A stretch of DNA of 64,000 bases from Halobacillus sp. Nhm2S1 (lineage in GTDB: Bacteria; Bacillota; Bacilli; Bacillales; Halobacillaceae), in NCBI RefSeq assembly GCF_019599545.1, contig NZ_JAIEZV010000002.1:496001-560000 (forward strand). The letters are read 5' to 3'. The position numbers and the translations under genes were made by a program. Numbering within the stretch: the stretch's first letter is position 1; each line of letters begins with the position of its first letter. Shown here piece by piece: positions 16,359 through 25,941 of the stretch. The notes under the pieces are model-generated. The model did no database searches and had not been told where the DNA came from. It saw only the letters and a program-made list of their open reading frames with translations.

Positions 16359-17867
16359 TTAACCTAATTGTTTCATAAAACGCTGGAACGCTTCCTTCCC
16401 TACTTCTGTACGTTTGAACACCCCTGCATGTTCCAAAACTGTTGAAAAACGTCGTCCGATTTCTTCTTGCAATTGTTCCCAGACGGCTTGTTCTGTCGTT
16501 GTATCCCATTCGATCTGTTTCGCCCATGGCACGTGTTTTGCGACTGCTCCATCATTTGCCGCCACGTCTAATTTTTCTTCTTTGATGTATCGACTGAGCT
16601 GCTCCATTTCCTCGACTAACCGTCCAGGCAGTACGGCAAGCCCCATGACTTCAATGAGGCCGATATTTTCCTTTTTGATATGATGCACTTCTTCGTGTGG
16701 GTGGAAGATGCCAAGCGGATGCGCGTCGTTCGTCCGGTTGTTTCTGAGGACGAGATCGAGCTCATATTGTCCATCTTTGTAACGGGCAATCGGGGTTACC
16801 GTGTTATGAGGTTCCCCCTCCGTTTCTGCGAAAACTTCCACTTCTTCATCCGAATAATTCCGCCACGACTGTAAAATGACATCTCCGAGTTCCGATACCC
16901 GGTGACGGTCCTCACCTCGCAGGCGAATGACAGACATCGGCCAGCGGACAATTCCTGCCTCAACATCTTTGAATCTTGGAATATCGAAGGTTTCTTCCAC
17001 CGGCGCTTTCGCCATCGGGAATTCATGGTGCCCCCCCTGGAAGTGGTCGTGACTCAGAATCGATCCACCAACGATCGGTAAATCGGCATTGGAACCGACG
17101 AAATAGTGGGGCAGTTGATCTGTGAAATCGAGGAGACGATCAAAGCCTTCCTTGGAAACCTTCATTGGACGGTGTTCCCGTGATAAAACGATCGCATGCT
17201 CGTTGTAGTACACGTACGGGGAATACTGCAAAAACCAGTGCTCGCCTTCGAGATCAACCGGAATGATCCGGTGGTTGTCCCGCGCCGGGTGATCGAGCCT
17301 GCCGGCGTACCCGACATTCTCCTTACATAGCAGACAATCCGGATAAGATGTTTGTTTCTTCGCTTTCGCCGCTGCAATCGCTTTTGGATCTTTTTCTGGT
17401 TTGGATAGATTGATCGTGATCTCTAAATCTCCATATTCTGTGTGGCTGAACCAATGCTTGTTTTTAGCGATGCGGTCTGTGCGGATGTAATGGGAGTCCT
17501 TGGATAGTTGATAAAAATAATCCGTTGCTGCCTGCGGTCCTTCTTTTTCGAATTTGTAGTAGAAATTCCGGTTTACCTCTGAGGGACGCGGTACGAGAAT
17601 ATCCATGATTTTCGCATCAAAGAGATCCCGGTCTGTGACGGTATCTTCTTCGATGATCCTTTTTTCCACCGCATAAGAAAGCATGCGATCAAGGATAGCA
17701 ACAGGAGTCGTGTAGTCTTCGTCTTCAGGAGAAACTTCTACGGAAGCGCCTTCAAGCTGGAATAAATGGAATAGACGATTCCGTACATAAACAACGTCCC
17801 ATACGGAGATCATCTTTTTGTGCAGACCGTAATGAATGAGATGTTCAATATCCTGATAAATCGTCAT
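16359..17867 (-). CDS. galT: UTP-hexose-1-phosphate uridylyltransferase, class II
   Basis: Leloir pathway enzyme transferring UMP between UDP-glucose and galactose-1-phosphate. It has 502 residues, the length of the Gram-positive class II GalT, which lacks the short class I HPH-type layout. Class II features seen are the cysteine-containing stretch SYPDCLLCKENVGYAGR (about 182) and the His-rich ILSHDHFQGGHHEFP (about 282). It lies between galE (upstream) and the mutarotase-like gene. Ribosome site gcggtgaggg. Confidence 0.92.
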   Translation of the reverse strand: MTIYQDIEHLIHYGLHKKMISVWDVVYVRNRLFHLFQLEGASVEVSPEDEDYTTPVAILDRMLSYAVEKRIIEEDTVTDRDLFDAKIMDILVPRPSEVNRNFYYKFEKEGPQAATDYFYQLSKDSHYIRTDRIAKNKHWFSHTEYGDLEITINLSKPEKDPKAIAAAKAKKQTSYPDCLLCKENVGYAGRLDHPARDNHRIIPVDLEGEHWFLQYSPYVYYNEHAIVLSREHRPMKVSKEGFDRLLDFTDQLPHYFVGSNADLPIVGGSILSHDHFQGGHHEFPMAKAPVEETFDIPRFKDVEAGIVRWPMSVIRLRGEDRHRVSELGDVILQSWRNYSDEEVEVFAETEGEPHNTVTPIARYKDGQYELDLVLRNNRTNDAHPLGIFHPHEEVHHIKKENIGLIEVMGLAVLPGRLVEEMEQLSRYIKEEKLDVAANDGAVAKHVPWAKQIEWDTTTEQAVWEQLQEEIGRRFSTVLEHAGVFKRTEVGKEAFQRFMKQLG

Positions 17868-17882
17868 ACCCTCACCGCCCTT

Positions 17883-18872
17883 CTACTCTTCGTACCCATG
17901 TGGATGTTCTTGAAACCACTTCCATGCGGATTCTATCATCTTTTCGACTTCTGGATAATGAGGTTCCCAGCCAAGCTCTTTCCTCGCTTTTTCAGAGGAT
18001 GCGACAAGCTGTGCCGGGTCCCCGGGACGTTTCGGCGCAACTTCCGCCGGGACCGGATGACCCGTAACTTTCCGGACCGCTCCAATGATCTCTTTCACAC
18101 TGAAACCTTGCCCGTTGCCAAGGTTGTAAATGGCGCTTGCGCCTCCTTTTTTCAAGCGATCGATCGCCTGCAGATGAGCAGCTACCAAATCTTCAACGTG
18201 AATGTAATCACGGATACATGTACCGTCTGCGGTCGGATAGTCGTCACCGAAGATCATGATTTTCTCCCTTTGACCAAGCGCCACTTGTAGAACAATTGGA
18301 ATAAGGTGCGTTTCCGGACGATGATCTTCTCCAATACGTCCTTTCACGTCCGCTCCTGCCACATTGAAATAACGCAGGACTGTGTACTGAATGCTGTAAG
18401 CCTGTTCAGCCCACTTGAGCATTTTTTCGATGGCAAGTTTCGTCTCCCCGTAAGGATTGGTCGGCATGGTTGGATCGTTTTCCTGAATCGGAATCTGTTC
18501 CGGCTCCCCATATACAGCGGCCGTCGAAGAAAAGACGATCCGCTTCACGTCATGGGCGGCCATGGTCTTCAAAAGCGAGGTGGCTCCCCCGACATTGTTA
18601 TCATAATATTGGAGGGGTTTCTCCACACTTTCTCCGACAAGGGAATCGGCAGCAAAATGGAGGACGGCGTCGATGTCATTCTCTCGGAATACGGTGTTCA
18701 AAAACGTCTCATCCCGGAGGTCTCCGTCATAGAGTTTTGCCCCATCGAGCACCGCAGGGCGATGACCTGTCTGAAGGTTATCCACGACGATGACGGTTTC
18801 GCCCTGGTCCAGGAGCTGTGCTACCGCATGACTTCCGATATACCCCGCTCCCCCGCATACAAGTACAGTCAT
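17883..18872 (-). CDS. galE: UDP-glucose 4-epimerase
   Basis: Interconverts UDP-galactose and UDP-glucose. It is a 330-residue extended SDR: the NAD-binding GGAGYIGSHA is at residues 6-15, the catalytic Ser/Thr is in FSSTAAVYG and the Tyr-x-x-x-Lys is in NPYGETKLAIEK (about 147). The start at 18872 follows aggaggag; a longer frame upstream is galK on the same strand in another frame. Its ATG overlaps the galK stop codon (ATGA), indicating translational coupling. Confidence 0.95.
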   Translation of the reverse strand: MTVLVCGGAGYIGSHAVAQLLDQGETVIVVDNLQTGHRPAVLDGAKLYDGDLRDETFLNTVFRENDIDAVLHFAADSLVGESVEKPLQYYDNNVGGATSLLKTMAAHDVKRIVFSSTAAVYGEPEQIPIQENDPTMPTNPYGETKLAIEKMLKWAEQAYSIQYTVLRYFNVAGADVKGRIGEDHRPETHLIPIVLQVALGQREKIMIFGDDYPTADGTCIRDYIHVEDLVAAHLQAIDRLKKGGASAIYNLGNGQGFSVKEIIGAVRKVTGHPVPAEVAPKRPGDPAQLVASSEKARKELGWEPHYPEVEKMIESAWKWFQEHPHGYEE

Positions 18873-20041
18873 ATTTTCTCCTCCTCTAATCGTTTCGCTC
18901 CATCTCCGATTTCTACGACATAAAAATCGGCTTCTAACCCTGTTTGCTGTTGATATCGTCGTCCGACCGCCTCGATGAAACCATCCACATGCGTTCGTTT
19001 GACGATGCTGATCGTGCAACCACCGAATCCGGCTCCTGTCATGCGGGATCCGACAGCTCCTTCGTTCCAGGCCGCTTCAACGAGGGCATCCAGTTCTTTT
19101 CCTGTTACCTCATAATCATCTCTCAGTGATACGTGAGAAGCGTTCATCAACTTGCCGAACCCTTCCATATCGCCGGCATTCAACTGATGAACCGCTTCAA
19201 TCGTGCGTTCATTTTCATAGACCGCATGCTTTGCGCGCTTCCGAACGGTCGCATCTTTTATGATTGATTTGTGTGTTTCAAAATCTTCAACGCTCAAGTC
19301 TCCTAAACTACGAATAGAAGCGACTTGCTTCAATTGCTTCAGGGCCTGTTCGCATTCCTCTCTACGCTCATTATATTTGGAATCCGCAAGACCGCGTCGT
19401 TTATTCGTATTCGCAATGATCAACGTATGATTTTGGAGTTGAACAGGCGTGTACTGATAATCCAGAGTGTCACAGTTCAAAAGAAGAGCATGATCACTTT
19501 TCCCCATTCCTATCGCGAACTGATCCATGATGCCGCAGTTGACGCCGACAAATTCGTTTTCTGCTCGTTGAGCAAGCTGAACCATTTTCACGCGGTCCAT
19601 CGATAAATCAAACAATTCTTCCAGCACGACGCCGGTAACAAGTTCAATCGATGCAGAGGAGGAAAGGCCGGCGCCGTTCGGGATATTGCCGTAAAAAGCA
19701 AGATCGAGTCCTGAATCGATGTCGTAACCGGCTTTTCGAAAAACATCAATGACGCCTTTCGGATAATTGGCCCAGTCATGATCTTCCTCATATACTAGTC
19801 CTTCTAGATGAGATTCTACAATTCCTTTGTCTGGAAAGTTCATAGAATAAAATCGAAGCTTTTGATCATCTCTTTTTCTTGCTGCGACATACGTTCCTAC
19901 ACTCAGGGCGCACGGAAACACATGACCTCCGTTGTAGTCCGTGTGTTCGCCGATCAAATTCACACGACCTGGAGCGAAAAACTTACGGGCGTCCTGTTCT
20001 CCGTTGAATTTCTCATAAAAAACGGAAAGTAAATCTTCCAT
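18869..20041 (-). CDS. galK: Galactokinase
   Basis: ATP-dependent phosphorylation of galactose at C1. It has 390 residues with the galactokinase signature GRVNLIGEHTDYNGG near residue 28, the GHMP ATP-binding loop PNGAGLSSSAS near 120 and the C-terminal GAGFGGC motif near 330. An ATG at 20062 overlaps the upstream stop codon, but aaggaggg lies after it, so the ATG at 20041 is preferred. It is the central gene of the galactoside operon, between the alpha-galactosidase and galE. Confidence 0.95.
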   Translation of the reverse strand: MEDLLSVFYEKFNGEQDARKFFAPGRVNLIGEHTDYNGGHVFPCALSVGTYVAARKRDDQKLRFYSMNFPDKGIVESHLEGLVYEEDHDWANYPKGVIDVFRKAGYDIDSGLDLAFYGNIPNGAGLSSSASIELVTGVVLEELFDLSMDRVKMVQLAQRAENEFVGVNCGIMDQFAIGMGKSDHALLLNCDTLDYQYTPVQLQNHTLIIANTNKRRGLADSKYNERREECEQALKQLKQVASIRSLGDLSVEDFETHKSIIKDATVRKRAKHAVYENERTIEAVHQLNAGDMEGFGKLMNASHVSLRDDYEVTGKELDALVEAAWNEGAVGSRMTGAGFGGCTISIVKRTHVDGFIEAVGRRYQQQTGLEADFYVVEIGDGAKRLEEEKI

Positions 20042-20058
20042 TTCTATTCCCTCCTTCT

Positions 20059-22275
20059 TCATTTTTTCTCTTTGATAACGAAAAGCTGAGACTGATGATC
20101 TCCGCTACGTTCTGCTTTTGTATGATTTGCCCCATTGAATTCCACGCCGAGCGGGAGACCGCGATGCATCAGTTCGTCGCCATAGAACGTGGCGGTCATT
20201 CCTTCGATTTCATACCGTTTCCGAGGATCCAGACCGCTTAGTTTTAACACCTGGTCATTCTTCGGATTCGGAAAATAATGAGCCCGGTACCAGCCGATGA
20301 CGGCCTCTGTTTTTCCCTCTGATACGACCATCCAGGCTGTATCTTGATTTTCAAATGGACTCGCGAGGCGATAAAACGTCCCCGAGTGAATCAAACGACG
20401 CAGCGATTGAAATTCAGTGATTTGTTCTTTTACAATCGCTTTTTCTTCCTCATTCAATTGACTGGGATCGAATTCATAGCCGAACGTCCCAAAGTAAGCG
20501 ACATCAGCACGGAACTTCAAAGGCGTGTTTCGGTACGTCTGGTGATTCGGTACTGCGGACACGTGCGACCCCATGCTGCATAAAGGGTAGGCGAGAGAAG
20601 TACCGTATTGAATCTTCAACCGTTCTACAGCGTCCGTATCGTCACTCGTCCATGCCTGGGGAGCATAATAAAGAAGCCCCGCATCAAACCGTCCGCCTCC
20701 GCCCGCACAAGACTCGAACAATACATCCGGATATTTCGTCGTCAAACGCTCATACAACTCATAGACTCCTAGAATGTACTGGTGAAAAAAGTTGACCTGG
20801 TCATACAGATATTGGGAATAAGGTTCGGTGATGTTGCGGTTCATGTCCCATTTGATGTAGTCGAGTTCGGTTTCGTCAATGAGTGCACACATCCGCTCGA
20901 ACAGGTAATCGACGACCTGAGGGTTGGCGAAATCGAGCACTTTTTGGTTTCTTTCCAACGTCTGATGTCTGTGCGGTGGACCGACGATCCATTCAGGACG
21001 CTGTTTCATCAGTTCACTTTCAGGACTGATCATTTCCGGCTCAAACCAGAGTCCGAATTGAAGTCCTTTCGCTTTTACTTTTTCCGCAAGCGTTCCAATT
21101 CCGTTTGGGAGTTTCTTTTCATCGACAAACCAGTCGCCAAGCGAAGTGGTATCATCATTGCGTTTTCCAAACCAGCCGTCATCAAGAACGAACAGCTCGA
21201 CTCCGAGATCCCGCGCTTCATCTGTAAAACGGTCCAATTTTTCTTCATTAAAATCAAAATACGTCGCTTCCCAGTTGTTGATTAGAACCGGGCGTTCCTT
21301 TTTCATCCAACGAGGTGCAATCAAATGGCTGCGGTGCAAGTCATGAAACGACTGGCTCATTTCATTCAAACCATTTTCGGTATATGTCAAAATCACTTCC
21401 GGGTTTTGAAAGCTGTCACCCTGCGCCAGTTTCCATTGAAAAGCCTGAGGATGGATGCCCATCGACAAGCGTGTGGTATCATATTGATCAACTTCAGCCT
21501 GAGCGAGGAAATTCCCACTGTAGACGAACTGCATAGCCATCGCTTCCCCGCTGTCTTCGGTCGTCTCCTTCCTCTTCAAAGCGAGAAAAGGATTGTGCTG
21601 ATGCGAGCTCGCTCCGCGCATACTCCCGATCGACGAAACGCCTGGAGTTAATTTCCTCGTCTCGATATGTCGTTCCCGGGCCCATGCGCCTGATAGATGA
21701 ACCATTTCATAATCCGCGTCAGGGAGGTCGATGGAAGCAGACATGGAATGCTTCAAGATTACCGGCTCTTCGCCGTTATTGGTGAGGCGATTGCTTCTTG
21801 TGAGGACAGGAAGGTTACGGAAGATGGTGTACATGAGCTCCCACTCCACCTGCGCCTGGACATCTACAAGCGTTACTACAAGGGTTTCTGCTTCTGATTC
21901 TTCAGCAAAAGTTGCCGGAAGACCTTCTAACTTCGGCTTCCCTTTTATCGTTTGGTGATGTTTATAGCGAAAATCAGCGACGGACGCGCCTTTTGGTTCT
22001 TCTAAAATGATCGCTGGCGTACGAAAGTCTCCTTTTCCGTAAACTGGCGCTTCCTGCCTGACAGTTTCCAATGAAAAACCGGGGTCCCCTTCAAACACAT
22101 GTGTCGTTGAAGGGTTGGTATTTTCATAGTCTTGAAAATGACGGAAATCCCGGTCACGGAGAGCTTTGCCATAGTAGAGGTGGCCGAGCTGTCCGTTTTT
22201 CATGACGTGGAAGATATAACTGATCCGTCCGTTGGTTAGATGAAATTGTTGCGTTTCTTCATTAATATAGATCAA
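20059..22275 (-). CDS. Alpha-galactosidase, GH36 family
   Basis: Hydrolyses alpha-1,6-galactosides such as melibiose and raffinose in the cytoplasm. It has 738 residues, the size of AgaN/RafA-type GH36 enzymes. The nucleophile Asp is in YIKWDMNRNITEPYS (about 476), the acid/base Asp is in WTSDDTDAVERL (about 538), and substrate-side motifs FVLDDGWFGKRNDD and WEATYFDFNE are present. The start codon is TTG, 5 bases after aaggaggagcag; no better ATG exists nearby. It follows the two ABC permeases and its product galactose feeds GalK. The gene name could be rafA, agaA or melA; I leave it open. Confidence 0.92.
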   Translation of the reverse strand: MIYINEETQQFHLTNGRISYIFHVMKNGQLGHLYYGKALRDRDFRHFQDYENTNPSTTHVFEGDPGFSLETVRQEAPVYGKGDFRTPAIILEEPKGASVADFRYKHHQTIKGKPKLEGLPATFAEESEAETLVVTLVDVQAQVEWELMYTIFRNLPVLTRSNRLTNNGEEPVILKHSMSASIDLPDADYEMVHLSGAWARERHIETRKLTPGVSSIGSMRGASSHQHNPFLALKRKETTEDSGEAMAMQFVYSGNFLAQAEVDQYDTTRLSMGIHPQAFQWKLAQGDSFQNPEVILTYTENGLNEMSQSFHDLHRSHLIAPRWMKKERPVLINNWEATYFDFNEEKLDRFTDEARDLGVELFVLDDGWFGKRNDDTTSLGDWFVDEKKLPNGIGTLAEKVKAKGLQFGLWFEPEMISPESELMKQRPEWIVGPPHRHQTLERNQKVLDFANPQVVDYLFERMCALIDETELDYIKWDMNRNITEPYSQYLYDQVNFFHQYILGVYELYERLTTKYPDVLFESCAGGGGRFDAGLLYYAPQAWTSDDTDAVERLKIQYGTSLAYPLCSMGSHVSAVPNHQTYRNTPLKFRADVAYFGTFGYEFDPSQLNEEEKAIVKEQITEFQSLRRLIHSGTFYRLASPFENQDTAWMVVSEGKTEAVIGWYRAHYFPNPKNDQVLKLSGLDPRKRYEIEGMTATFYGDELMHRGLPLGVEFNGANHTKAERSGDHQSQLFVIKEKK

Positions 22276-22290
22276 CGGCTGCTCCTCCTT

Positions 22291-23121
22291 CTACTCTTTG
22301 ACAGATCCACCGAGAATTCCGGAAATGAACTGCTTTTGCAACAACAAGAAGAAAATCATGATCGGTAAAGTAGAGAGCGTCGTTCCCATCATGACTTGCC
22401 CATAGTCGATCCGTGACATCCCGACAAGACTTGAGAGGGCGACCGGCAAGGTGTACATTTCCTGTGATTGCAGAACGACGAGCGGCCAAATGAAGTTGTT
22501 CCACTGGAACATGAACAAGAAAATCGCAACAGCAGCGAGCGCCGGACGCATCACTGGAAGGACGATGCGGAAGAAAATATGAAACTCTCCGGCCCCATCG
22601 ACACGCGCAGCTTCAAGCAAAGAATCCGGAATGGACTGCATGTTCTGTCTCATTAGGAAAATGGCGAATGGATAAGCGACCTGCGGAAGGATGACCGCCT
22701 GGAACGTGTTCAACCAGCCGACACTTCCGAAGATTTCGAACAAAGGAATCAACGTCACGTGATAGGGAATCATGATCGCGACAAGCAGCATGAAGAAAAT
22801 GGCGTTACGTCCTTTGAATTGGAACTTCGCAAAAGCATAGCCAGCTGCCGTACAAACGATAGCGGAAATTGCAGTAAACGTCAGCGTAATGAACAAGGAG
22901 TTCCCCATCACGCGGATGATGCCAATGTTTTCATTCAGATTTTTAAAGTTCTCCCATCCATAATTACCAGGGAGGAAGTTCGGTGGAACCTTGAAAATCT
23001 CTCCTGACGGGTTCGTTGCCCCGACAAACATCCAATAGAACGGGAAGACGGAAATGATGACTCCTATGAATAAGAAAGCGTATAGAAACGTCTTTTTAAG
23101 TGGACTGATCTGTTGATTCAT
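22291..23121 (-). CDS. Carbohydrate ABC transporter permease, MalG/MsmG type
   Basis: Inner-membrane permease subunit of 276 residues with six membrane segments and the EAA loop (DSLLEAARVDGAGEFHIFFRIVLP, about 190), which docks the shared ATPase. It ends in the LGGSVKE tail usual in this family. Its ATG overlaps the stop codon of the other permease by 4 bases. No ATPase gene is present in the operon, so a shared MsmX-type ATPase encoded elsewhere is expected. Likely substrates are raffinose-family or melibiose-type sugars, from the linked alpha-galactosidase. Confidence 0.9.
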   Translation of the reverse strand: MNQQISPLKKTFLYAFLFIGVIISVFPFYWMFVGATNPSGEIFKVPPNFLPGNYGWENFKNLNENIGIIRVMGNSLFITLTFTAISAIVCTAAGYAFAKFQFKGRNAIFFMLLVAIMIPYHVTLIPLFEIFGSVGWLNTFQAVILPQVAYPFAIFLMRQNMQSIPDSLLEAARVDGAGEFHIFFRIVLPVMRPALAAVAIFLFMFQWNNFIWPLVVLQSQEMYTLPVALSSLVGMSRIDYGQVMMGTTLSTLPIMIFFLLLQKQFISGILGGSVKE

Positions 23122-24083
23122 TTATCTTCACCTGCCCATTTCATTTGTGCCCAGGAAAGGACCCCGATGATTAATACAAGAACATAAGCAATGGCGGATG
23201 CGTAACCGAAGTCGAAGTAACGGAAGCCATTTTGATACAAATAAAGCGTGATGGTCAGTGTGGCATTGTTTGGACCACCCTGCGTAAGAATGTAGGGCTC
23301 ATCGAACAACTGCAGCGTACCGATGGTGGATAATACGAAAGTGAACAAAAAGATCGGCTTCAATTGTGGCACGGTAATGTAAAAGAACTGACGGACCTTT
23401 CCTGCCCCGTCCATCTCTGCGGCTTCATAAAGCGAACCAGGGATGTTTTGGAGACCGGCAAGGAAAATGACCATGTTATACCCGGTCCAGCGCCAAGTGA
23501 TGGCTGCCATCAAAGCGACTTTTGCCCAGAATGGATCGGACAACCAGGCAATTGCCTCAATACCAAACAATGAAAGTACATAGTTGGCAAGGCCGTAGTT
23601 TTCATCAAGAATGATCATGAAGATGATTGAAGATGCGACCAGTGCCGTAATCGCCGGCATGAAGAAAGCAATCCGGAAAAAGCTCTTCATTTTCACCAGT
23701 TGTGAATTAAGCGCCACTGCAATGACAACAGCTAAGAACAACTGAATCGGTACTTGGATAAGCAAAATGAGGAACGTATTTCCGAGGGCTTTGTAAAATA
23801 AGGTGTCCTGGAACAATCGAATGTAGTTATCCAGTCCAACAAATTCATACCCTGATCCTGCACGCGTTTGAAAACTTAATAATAAAGACGAAATGACTGG
23901 ATATACGGTAAAGATCAAGAAGAATGTAACAGCTGGAAGGATAAATAAGTACGGCACCGTTTTCGGTGTGATCCATTTCTTTCGGGATTTCGTTTTTTGA
24001 TTGGACGGACCCGGTTTCTTAGATGGCTGTTTGTTCGGTTCGTGATTGGCGTTTGCCATCTGTTCAGCATTCGGTTGACTCAC
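23118..24083 (-). CDS. Carbohydrate ABC transporter permease, MalF/MsmF type
   Basis: A 321-residue permease with a hydrophilic, Lys/Pro/Asn-rich N-terminal extension of about 45 residues followed by six membrane segments. The EAA loop reads GSLYEAAEMDGAGKVRQFFYITVP (about 225). The start codon is GTG, after gagggggtagaa. The space upstream holds a cre-like site and a candidate ROK operator, so the permeases and catabolic genes may have their own promoter in addition to readthrough from the binding-protein gene. Confidence 0.9.
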   Translation of the reverse strand: MSQPNAEQMANANHEPNKQPSKKPGPSNQKTKSRKKWITPKTVPYLFILPAVTFFLIFTVYPVISSLLLSFQTRAGSGYEFVGLDNYIRLFQDTLFYKALGNTFLILLIQVPIQLFLAVVIAVALNSQLVKMKSFFRIAFFMPAITALVASSIIFMIILDENYGLANYVLSLFGIEAIAWLSDPFWAKVALMAAITWRWTGYNMVIFLAGLQNIPGSLYEAAEMDGAGKVRQFFYITVPQLKPIFLFTFVLSTIGTLQLFDEPYILTQGGPNNATLTITLYLYQNGFRYFDFGYASAIAYVLVLIIGVLSWAQMKWAGEDK

Positions 24084-24117
24084 AATGTTCTACCCCCTCA
24101 AAGATATTGGTCAGTAC

Positions 24118-24131
24118 TAAAAGCGCTTTCA
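24118..24131. promoter_or_regulatory. cre-like site upstream of the permease genes
   Basis: Plus strand taaaagcgctttca; minus strand tgaaagcgctttta. Either way it matches TGWAANCGNTNWCA at 13 of 14 positions and contains the ideal core aaagcgctt. Confidence 0.55.
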
Positions 24132-24150
24132 TTTTAGGCTTCATACTTTG

Positions 24151-24172
24151 TTAATTAATTTAATTTACTTAA
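24151..24172. promoter_or_regulatory. Candidate ROK-repressor operator A
   Basis: The minus-strand reading ttaagtaaattaaattaatt agrees at 17 of 21 positions with the site overlapping the ROK gene promoter. It is one of three related A+T-rich sites placed at the three promoters of the galactoside system. Confidence 0.45.
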
Positions 24173-24407
24173 TAGTAACATAGCTTCCTCCGTTTGTCTG
24201 CTCCATTTTCAGAAAAATTACATTCATTTTTTCCCCTTAATAAGAGCTCCTTTGTTGCAGGTTCAGCCTCGATCCATAAAGGCTGTATCCGATAGGGACC
24301 AAACCAACGGGAAGTCCAGGAAACCCACCGTTCCTGAAGCGCTGCTGTTCCTCTTCGATCTGAAATGGACGGATGATATCCTTTAACACCAAAGTCTTGT
24401 AAAAAAA

Positions 24408-24436
24408 GGTCGATCTCCACTTCGGGAGATCGACCT
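24408..24436 (-). terminator. Hairpin terminator/attenuator after the sugar-binding protein gene
   Basis: aaggtcgatctcc / ggagatcgacctt with a short loop, followed on the minus strand by tttttt. It probably lowers permease expression relative to the binding protein, a common design in such operons. Confidence 0.8.
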
Positions 24437-24464
24437 TTTCCGTTCTATTTTTTTAGGGAGTCAA

Positions 24465-25778
24465 TTAGTTTGCACTGCGTCCTGTTTCACTTTCAAGCTT
24501 GTCCGCTGCGTTTTGAAGCGCTTCTTCAATCGGCGTGCCGTCAAGCAGGATGGATGCTTGCGTATCAGACATCGTATCGAACGCACGTGCATAATCAGCC
24601 GTGTAATTCGCTACAGGAATATCAGATACTTCATCCGCGAACAGTTGGAAAACAGGTTGGTTGTTAAAGAATTCGGATTCTTGGCTGAAGTAATCTTCTT
24701 CATACGTTGTTTCTAAAGATGGGAAGATTCCTTTTTCTTTAAGTGCCTTCATTTGTGGATCTACTTCTGTTGTGAAATACTCAACGAATGCATAGGCTGC
24801 ACTTTCATTGTCTGTAGAAGACGGAATCACTAAGTCTGACCCACCAAGGTTGGCTGCGCGGTTTCCGCCTTCTTCAAATGCCGGCAAGTAGAAGACATCC
24901 CAGTTTCCACTTTGATCAGGAGCCTGATCCATGATCGTTCCGGAATACCATACACCGAATGGAACAGTTGCTACTTCGCCGTTAACCGTTGCAGATACGA
25001 CACCATCCCAACCGTTGTTGTTCAGGACAAGATCTTCATCATGCAAACGTTGGATCACATCAAAGGCTTTTTGTGATTCTTCGGAAGCCACATCAATGTT
25101 GCCTTCCTCGTCAAAGTAAAAAGCTCCTTGCTGGTTCAGCATCATACGGTAAAGCGCATCATCCGCTGCAACATCAATTGGAACCATTTTTGTTCCTGTT
25201 GCTTCTTGAATGGTTTTACCTGCTTCAATGTAGTCGTCCCACGTTTTGATATCCTCTGGGTTTACGCCTGCTTCTTCAAAAATATCTGTACGATAGAATA
25301 CACCTGCAGGTCCTACGTCCCAAGGAGCTGCGAAAAATTCACCGTCTTCATTTTGTGTTACCGACTTTTTATACTCCCCAAATTGATCTGCGTGCTCATC
25401 GTAACCAAGCTCAGACAGGTTAGCAATTGCATCCGGGAATTGATTCTGATAGTTGGCTAGACGATCGGATTCAACCATGACTACGTCCGGAAGTCCATTC
25501 CCACCGGAAGCTAGTCCTACGGTTAACTTTTCATAAACATCCAAACGTCCGATATCTTCTACATTTACTTCAACATCCGGGTATTGTTCTTTGAACCCGT
25601 CAACCGCAAGCTCCATCGATTCCGCAGCTACGTTCCAGCCCCAAACGGTAATTTCACCGGATGGATCTCCGCTTTCGCCACTCTCTCCAGAGGACTCTCC
25701 TCCTGTTTCACCGGAACAAGCAGCCAGCCCACCAGCCACAAGGCCTACCAAAAGAAAACTCTTCAACCAATTTTTCAT
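24465..25778 (-). CDS. Sugar ABC transporter substrate-binding lipoprotein, MsmE type
   Basis: Extracellular sugar receptor of 437 residues. The lipoprotein signal ends in G-L-A-A-C, and a Gly/Ser/Glu-rich linker (about 22-35) precedes the binding domain, which begins GEITVWGWNVAAESMELAVDGF. This is the family-1 (MalE/MsmE-like) extracellular solute-binding fold. The ATG at 25778 follows gggggaggaag; a longer frame exists but has no ribosome site. It is the first gene of the galactoside operon and is separated from the permeases by an attenuator. Confidence 0.9.
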   Translation of the reverse strand: MKNWLKSFLLVGLVAGGLAACSGETGGESSGESGESGDPSGEITVWGWNVAAESMELAVDGFKEQYPDVEVNVEDIGRLDVYEKLTVGLASGGNGLPDVVMVESDRLANYQNQFPDAIANLSELGYDEHADQFGEYKKSVTQNEDGEFFAAPWDVGPAGVFYRTDIFEEAGVNPEDIKTWDDYIEAGKTIQEATGTKMVPIDVAADDALYRMMLNQQGAFYFDEEGNIDVASEESQKAFDVIQRLHDEDLVLNNNGWDGVVSATVNGEVATVPFGVWYSGTIMDQAPDQSGNWDVFYLPAFEEGGNRAANLGGSDLVIPSSTDNESAAYAFVEYFTTEVDPQMKALKEKGIFPSLETTYEEDYFSQESEFFNNQPVFQLFADEVSDIPVANYTADYARAFDTMSDTQASILLDGTPIEEALQNAADKLESETGRSAN

Positions 25779-25799
25779 TCTGTCTTCCTCCCCCTTATT

Positions 25800-25813
25800 T
25801 GATAGCGTTTTCA
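25800..25813. promoter_or_regulatory. cre-like site upstream of the sugar-binding protein gene
   Basis: tgatagcgttttca matches TGWAANCGNTNWCA at 13 of 14 positions, about 20 bases before the start codon. Confidence 0.5.
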
Positions 25814-25817
25814 AAAC

Positions 25818-25838
25818 TTAATAAAATAAATTAACTAA
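25818..25838. promoter_or_regulatory. Candidate ROK-repressor operator B
   Basis: ttaataaaataaattaacta at the head of the sugar-binding protein gene, 18 of 21 matches to operator C. Confidence 0.5.
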
Positions 25839-25941
25839 CTAGTTATAAGGTAGCACAGAACCATACAAAAGAAAAGAGTTTTTTCAAAATTAACTCTTTT
25901 AGGAAGAGAACTGTTCTATAATAGATGCCGTACGGGCGGTG

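Larger units (their letters stand above)
24084..24464. promoter_or_regulatory. Control region between the sugar-binding protein and the permeases
   Basis: A 381-base gap with no convincing gene. From the binding-protein side it holds a terminator-like hairpin (24408-24436), about 200 bases with no recognised feature, a candidate ROK operator (24151-24172) and a cre-like site (24118-24131). The layout suggests partial termination followed by a second regulated promoter. An 83-residue frame here looks spurious. Confidence 0.6.

Noticed and set aside
18869-19019. Extended GalE start at 19019
   Set aside because: The extra residues are galK in another frame; the Rossmann start and ribosome site place the start at 18872.
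24169-24420. 83-residue frame between the binding-protein and permease genes
   Set aside because: No ribosome site, overlaps the attenuator and operator, no family resemblance.
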